Shown in pieces: positions 59,434-64,000 of a stretch of DNA of 64,000 bases. The notes beneath the pieces are model-generated. The model was not told where the DNA came from, searched no databases, and saw only the letters and a program-made list of their open reading frames with translations. The stretch is from Bacillota bacterium (GTDB lineage Bacteria; Bacillota; Clostridia; Christensenellales; UBA1242), in the NCBI GenBank assembly GCA_009784185.1, contig WRCD01000004.1:1-64000 (forward strand), given 5' to 3'. Position numbers and translations under genes: made by a program. Every line of letters begins with the position of its first letter. Position 1 is the first letter of the stretch.

Positions 59434-60347
59434 TAATTTTCTCCTTTCGTTTTGTAGTTTCTTACAACAATTTCTGTAATATCACCGCGTTTATTGGCCT
59501 GGCAGTTTATCATGCGTTTTGCGTTAATCCTCTTTATGTCAAAGCCTCTGTACAAATCATCAAAAAAGTTGTCATCAGGGTTGGAATTTTTAGGGTCAGA
59601 GTTACTAAGCATAATTTTACAACCGTCAGCACCCAATTCCTTTACAAGCTTGGCAAGCTCTTTTTGATTGCTATCGTTAAATCCATTTTGTGAATAACCA
59701 ACAAATGCGGCAGAAGTTGTTATTGGCCTATACGGCGGGTCAAAATAAATGAAAGTGTCTTTACCGATATGTTCTCTGCACCTTGAATAATCGCCGTAAA
59801 ATATTTCGGTTTTCTGCAAAAGCTTATGTATTATTAACAGGTTTTCTTTATCGCAGATTAAGGGATTTTGGTATTTCCCAAACGGCACATTAAATTCACC
59901 CTTGCTGTTTACACGATATAGGCCGTTAAAGCAGGTTTTATTTAAGAAAATAAAATCTGCTGCCTTTTCAAAGTCGTATTGACCATTAAGTTTTATGCTG
60001 TTATATTTGCTTCTGACTTTCAGATAGAATGTGTTTCTTTCTTCAATTGGCAAGGAAAGATAATTCGTTTGCAGATGTTCTAACTGTTTTAATATTTCAT
60101 CAACATTGGCCTTAATACAACGATAACAATTTATTAGTTCTTTATTAATGTCAATGATAACTGCCTTATCAGTATTAAATTTTTGCAACACATCAAAAAG
60201 AACAGCTCCTCCGCCAACAAATGGCTCTATGTAAGTTTTAATCTTACCGTCCGCCAATTCATTAGGATAGAGCACATTGAATTTATCCAGTAATTGTCCT
60301 TTACCGCCAGCCCACTTTAAAAATGGTTTGGCTGCACCTTTACACAT
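59433..60347 (-). CDS. Dam/D12-class N6-adenine DNA methyltransferase
   Basis: PFLKWAGGKGQLL, YIEPFVGGGAVLFDVL, FLNKTCFNGLYRVNSKGEFNVPFG, TFIYFDPPYRPITTSAAF. Confidence 0.93.
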   Translation of the reverse strand: MCKGAAKPFLKWAGGKGQLLDKFNVLYPNELADGKIKTYIEPFVGGGAVLFDVLQKFNTDKAVIIDINKELINCYRCIKANVDEILKQLEHLQTNYLSLPIEERNTFYLKVRSKYNSIKLNGQYDFEKAADFIFLNKTCFNGLYRVNSKGEFNVPFGKYQNPLICDKENLLIIHKLLQKTEIFYGDYSRCREHIGKDTFIYFDPPYRPITTSAAFVGYSQNGFNDSNQKELAKLVKELGADGCKIMLSNSDPKNSNPDDNFFDDLYRGFDIKRINAKRMINCQANKRGDITEIVVRNYKTKGEN

Positions 60348-60355
60348 AGCTCTCC

Positions 60356-60841
60356 TTATTTTCTTTTCAATACCTGATTTGTTTGTGCATGGCAGATAGC
60401 AATTGCAAGTGCGTCTGCCGCATCATCCGGTTTAGGGGGCTTTGCCAGCCCCAGAAGTATTGCCGCCATTTGTTGCATTTGAGGCTTATCTGCCTTAGAG
60501 TGGCCGGTAACAGCCTGCTTTATATGTAATGGATTATACTCGTATGCCGGAACCCCCGCCCTGTGACACTCCAGCATAATTACGCCACGGGCGTGTGCCA
60601 CCTGAATAGCTGTCTTAACGTTGCTGCTGAAATACAGCTCTTCAATTGCAATTTCATCCGGCGAAAACTGCTTTATTAAATCAGCTATGGAGTCCGATAT
60701 AATTGCAAGCCTTTTGCTAAACTCCAATTCCTTAGGTGTAGTAATTACGCCATAGTCGATTGCATCCAAACCGTTTGCCGATTTCTCTATTACCCCAAAG
60801 CCTACAATACCAAAGCCCGGGTCAATTCCTAAAATTCTCAT
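60356..60841 (-). CDS. ruvC: Crossover junction endodeoxyribonuclease RuvC
   Basis: MRILGIDPGFGIVGFGVIE, AIEELYFSSNVKTAIQVAHARGVI, DAADALAIAICH. Confidence 0.96.
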   Translation of the reverse strand: MRILGIDPGFGIVGFGVIEKSANGLDAIDYGVITTPKELEFSKRLAIISDSIADLIKQFSPDEIAIEELYFSSNVKTAIQVAHARGVIMLECHRAGVPAYEYNPLHIKQAVTGHSKADKPQMQQMAAILLGLAKPPKPDDAADALAIAICHAQTNQVLKRK

Positions 60842-60891
60842 TATAAATTAAGTTTAACTTTTCACAAAGAGTTTGTCAAACAAATTTGCGA

Positions 60892-60940
60892 TAAATTCCC
60901 CTCTTGAGAGGGGTGGCGGCGCAGCCGACGGGGTGTGTTA
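60892..60940. repeat. Family A element upstream of nucleotidyltransferase gene
   Basis: TAAATTCCCCTCTTGAGAGGGGTGGCGGCGCAGCCGACGGGGTGTG. Confidence 0.85.
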
Positions 60941-60975
60941 TAACAAATCATCTGTCCAAATCATATATTATTTTC

Positions 60976-62121
60976 ATGAAACAGGATTTGGCAAGCACAA
61001 CCCTTGTTGTCCTTATGGCAGGCAGTGCCAGCAGACTGGAGCCCTTAAGTTATGGTATGCCAAAAGGGCTGCTCAGCATAAACAGTCAGCCTGCCATAAA
61101 CCACATGATTACGCCGCTGGCTAACCGCGGGCTGAGCGAGGCGGTTTTTGTTGTAAGTCCTCAATTTGCTAAAGTAGTTGAAGCATTTATTAAAAAAAGC
61201 TATCCGGATTTAACTGCCCGTTTCGTGGTTCAGCCTGAACCGGACGGCCCCCTAAACGCCTTTAAGTGCGCCGTCCCATACCTGCACCAAAGTACATTGC
61301 TTTTGTACGGCGACACTTTGTGCAGCTTAGATAGAATAAAATTTGATAAAAGTTTTTTCGGGATATTTTCTCAAATAAACAATAGGAACAAACAATACGG
61401 ACTGATTAAGAAAAACCGTAAAAACCGGATAACAGAAGTAAATTACGCAAGTAAAAAAAGCGATAAAGAAATATATACAATCATAGGGTTGTACTATTTT
61501 AAGAATTTTGAAGTGCTTAAAGCTGCCCTAAAGCAAGCCTGTTCCGGATACAGCCGCGAACAGGAGATTTACGGTATGCAGCAATATTACTGTAACAACG
61601 AACCAACCAAGGCTGTTGAATTCCCCGACTGGCAGGATTCGGGCACATTAGCCGGATATGCAGAGTCAGCAACTAAAAATTCCCCTCTTAGTAAGAGGGG
61701 TGGACGCGCAGCGGACGGGGTGTATGTATTGGGCCCAAACGGAACTGTACAGCAAGAAACCTGCGATTATCTTACGCTTGAGGAGTATTACAACTTTTAT
61801 CCTATCCGTACAGACAACTTTGCAGTAATTTTCAGACAATTGCTGAGCCATTTTCACGCAGTAACTCCGGCAGGTATATGCCATGGCAACTTAACTTTCA
61901 GTAATATATTGTATTCACCGCGCACGGGAGACTTTAAACTGATAAATCCGGTTCTGGATTCATGCGGCAAGCCGTTTGTTTGTAATAAACACCGGGATTT
62001 AGCCGCAATGTACTTTAGCGCCCACCGTTTACCCAATCCTGCTGCCGAAGTTTTTGACAACGTATTAATTGAAGCGGGCTATGATTTACAAGAAATTAAT
62101 AATTTTATCAAATCTGTTTAA
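60976..62121 (+). CDS. Sugar nucleotidyltransferase fused to a kinase-like (APH-type) domain
   Basis: LVVLMAGSASRLEPLSYGMPKGLLSI NTase motif; C-terminal ICHGNLTFSNILYSPRTGDFKLINP. Confidence 0.75.
   Translation: MKQDLASTTLVVLMAGSASRLEPLSYGMPKGLLSINSQPAINHMITPLANRGLSEAVFVVSPQFAKVVEAFIKKSYPDLTARFVVQPEPDGPLNAFKCAVPYLHQSTLLLYGDTLCSLDRIKFDKSFFGIFSQINNRNKQYGLIKKNRKNRITEVNYASKKSDKEIYTIIGLYYFKNFEVLKAALKQACSGYSREQEIYGMQQYYCNNEPTKAVEFPDWQDSGTLAGYAESATKNSPLSKRGGRAADGVYVLGPNGTVQQETCDYLTLEEYYNFYPIRTDNFAVIFRQLLSHFHAVTPAGICHGNLTFSNILYSPRTGDFKLINPVLDSCGKPFVCNKHRDLAAMYFSAHRLPNPAAEVFDNVLIEAGYDLQEINNFIKSV
61676..61727. repeat. Family A element in-frame between NTase and kinase-like domains
   Basis: AAAAATTCCCCTCTTAGTAAGAGGGGTGGACGCGCAGCGGACGGGGTGTATG. 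Confidence 0.87.
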
Positions 62122-62130
62122 ACTAAAGCC

Positions 62131-62976
62131 ATGATTAAACAATTTACAGCTTTAGTTTTTCTGTTGGCGTTTGTGTTTCTTTGCCCATGTACGGGCAATA
62201 AGTCTGTTAACGCAGAAAACGCCCCGCAGGATTACATTGCCCTGCCTATTGTAATGTACCATAGCATATCCAACCAGCGCCCGGGCAAGTTCAGCCTGAC
62301 TCCGGCTCAGCTTGAAAAAGATTTTGTGCATATAAAGCAAAACGGCTACACCACAATTGTTGCAGCCGACCTTATTGCATATCAAAAGGGTGTGCCGCTG
62401 CCGGAAAAGCCTATCATGCTTACATTTGACGACGGATATATGAACAACTTTTACAATGTGTTTCCGCTCCTGCAAAAATACGACCTGAAGTGTATTATGT
62501 CAATTGTCGGTATCCTTACCGATGCCAACTATATCTCAGACGGCACGCCCAACCTTTCCTGGGCGCATATGACATATGAGCAGATACGTGAAGCAAACGA
62601 CAGCGGCCTGGTTGAAATCCAGAACCACACATATAATCTGCACAGTTACGGCAAGGGCCGCAGGGGGCTGGCTATAAACCGCGGTGAAGACGCAGAAAAA
62701 TACAAAGCCATGCTAAAAGATGATTTATTAAAACTTAACAACAAATTGTACGAGCGCTCGGGCGTAAAATGCACCGCTATTGCCTACCCTTACGGGAGCT
62801 ATTGCAAAGAGGCAATTGAGGCAGCAAAAGAAATTGGCTTAAAAGCCGGCTTTACCTGCATAGAAGGCGTAAACAAAATTACGCCCGAAACCGACTTTTT
62901 TCAATTAAAACGCTGCAACCGCCCGGCAGGCATCAGCAGCGAAAAGTTTTTTAGTAAGTTACAGCACATAAAATAA
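62131..62976 (+). CDS. Polysaccharide deacetylase, secreted
   Basis: Signal peptide; LPIVMYHSI, MLTFDDGYMNNFYNVFPLLQKYDLK, VEIQNHTYNLHSYG, AYPYGSY. Confidence 0.9.
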   Translation: MIKQFTALVFLLAFVFLCPCTGNKSVNAENAPQDYIALPIVMYHSISNQRPGKFSLTPAQLEKDFVHIKQNGYTTIVAADLIAYQKGVPLPEKPIMLTFDDGYMNNFYNVFPLLQKYDLKCIMSIVGILTDANYISDGTPNLSWAHMTYEQIREANDSGLVEIQNHTYNLHSYGKGRRGLAINRGEDAEKYKAMLKDDLLKLNNKLYERSGVKCTAIAYPYGSYCKEAIEAAKEIGLKAGFTCIEGVNKITPETDFFQLKRCNRPAGISSEKFFSKLQHIK

Positions 62977-63615
62977 AATTGCTAAATACTGCACTATTGT
63001 GCCCGCAAGTACAAACAGATGCCAGATGCTATGCAGATATCTGGTTTTCTTTCCGAATCCGTAAAACATAATTCCAGCAATAAGGCATCCGCTTCCAATC
63101 AGCATTAAAAACACGCCCCAAGGCGCAATGCGCTCAATAAGCGGCACAACCGCCGCAAGAATTCCTAATGCTAAAAAAGCATAACAAATATCCGCAAATT
63201 TGCGGTATTTTTTCAGGTCTATAGACTTTAAGGTAACCCCTATGCCTGCTACAATCCACGCAAAAGCAAACAGAACATACCCCAGCCACATATCCCCAAG
63301 CGTGATAAGCGTATACGGTGCGTATGTACCCGCCATAAGCACAAAAATTGAGCAATGGTCCATTACTCTGAAAAACCGCTTAGCGTTGTTTTGCGGCAAA
63401 ACATGATAGACCGTGGAATTTACATATTGCAATATAAGGGTAACTCCGTAAATGACCATTGCAACAATTGCTATAGCCGACACATTTGCGGCTGCCATAA
63501 TTCCAAAAACCAGCGCAGTCACGGCAAAAAACACGCCCAACAGATGACTCACCCAGTTTATGGCATCTTCGGTTTTTGTGTACGGATGCAGTTCAATTTT
63601 TTCTAATTGCCGCAT
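62959..63615 (-). CDS. Hemolysin III / YqfA family membrane protein
   Basis: EDAINWVSHLLGVFFAV, NSTVYHVLPQNNAKRFFRVMDHCSIFVLMAGTYAPY, LHSIWHLFVLAGT. Confidence 0.9.
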   Translation of the reverse strand: MRQLEKIELHPYTKTEDAINWVSHLLGVFFAVTALVFGIMAAANVSAIAIVAMVIYGVTLILQYVNSTVYHVLPQNNAKRFFRVMDHCSIFVLMAGTYAPYTLITLGDMWLGYVLFAFAWIVAGIGVTLKSIDLKKYRKFADICYAFLALGILAAVVPLIERIAPWGVFLMLIGSGCLIAGIMFYGFGKKTRYLHSIWHLFVLAGTIVQYLAILFYVL

Positions 63616-63626
63616 GCCATGCTCCT

Positions 63627-64000
63627 TTAATCCCAAATTTCTTTCATTAAATCAGCAACTGTATAATATATGCCCTTGGGCCGCCAGCCCAGACTAAGAC
63701 GCTTATTAATTTCCTGTGCCGCGGTTATTGTTGCAGTAATATCGGCATCATTCAGTTTTACCGAACCTTTCACGTTTACAATTACGGGCTCTTTTTCTCT
63801 CAGGTCAACAATATAAAACGGAACTTCATTCAATTTTGTTCTGGGCCCGTATTTTTTTACATAACTCATTGTCCAATGCGTGTTGTCGCCCCATATGCGC
63901 TTGTCTTTAGTTAATACTATTTTAATCGGACGCTCAATCCAGCTTTTGCTCATGCCCTCTACGCGCTCTTTGGCCTCATCAATACCAAACTCCTTGCGTG
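63627..64000 (-). CDS. Hypothetical protein, 5' part beyond window
   Basis: Open frame continues upstream of the listed Met to the window edge (...RKEFGIDEAKERVEGMSKSWIERPIKIVL). Confidence 0.7.
   Translation of the reverse strand, partial: RKEFGIDEAKERVEGMSKSWIERPIKIVLTKDKRIWGDNTHWTMSYVKKYGPRTKLNEVPFYIVDLREKEPVIVNVKGSVKLNDADITATITAAQEINKRLSLGWRPKGIYYTVADLMKEIWD

Noticed and set aside
16572-62976. Three polysaccharide deacetylases as one special system
   Set aside because: They are scattered, each a common family in Firmicutes, with no shared operon.
1-64000. CTAG depletion as a second restriction signature
   Set aside because: CTAG looks uncommon but many copies are visible (e.g. near 683, 13917, 22420, 26985, 35662, 49115), and CTAG scarcity is common in bacteria; not comparable to GATC.

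Overview
The window is a dense bacterial chromosome segment that looks like Firmicutes/Clostridia. It is mostly housekeeping: pheT(partial)-cysteine desulfurase-thiI; PBP1A; miaB-mutS-mutL-miaA; lexA with a Xer-like recombinase and a tandem-OB SSB; parC/parE-like genes; murG; rnhA; rny-recA-cinA(divergent)-pgsA-rimO-ftsK; M16 peptidase; pnp-rpsO; recJ; secD/secF/yajC; ruvC/ruvA/ruvB. One tRNA-Trp is present. I found no CRISPR array, prophage or IS transposase. Points worth a second look: (1) A Dam-type (D12) adenine methylase and an overlapping unknown 178-aa gene sit inside the ruvC-ruvA-ruvB operon. A manual scan finds only two GATC sites in all 64 kb, where composition predicts roughly 200 or more, which suggests a long-resident GATC restriction-type system. 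(2) Two families of dispersed palindromic elements occur between genes and also in-frame inside or at the ends of essential genes (mutL, miaA, rimO, a PadR regulator, a nucleotidyltransferase, M16 peptidase, rnhA), resembling the Rickettsia palindromic element phenomenon. (3) Several conserved enzymes have eroded motifs: a HemZ-like protein without the radical-SAM cysteines, a MiaB without TRAM, and a CinA without its signature motifs. (4) An inverted array of mini-hairpins separated by AATGATATT/AATATCATT abuts tRNA-Trp. (5) SOS boxes lie at lexA and recA. All calls are by eye. No alignment, HMM or database search was run.
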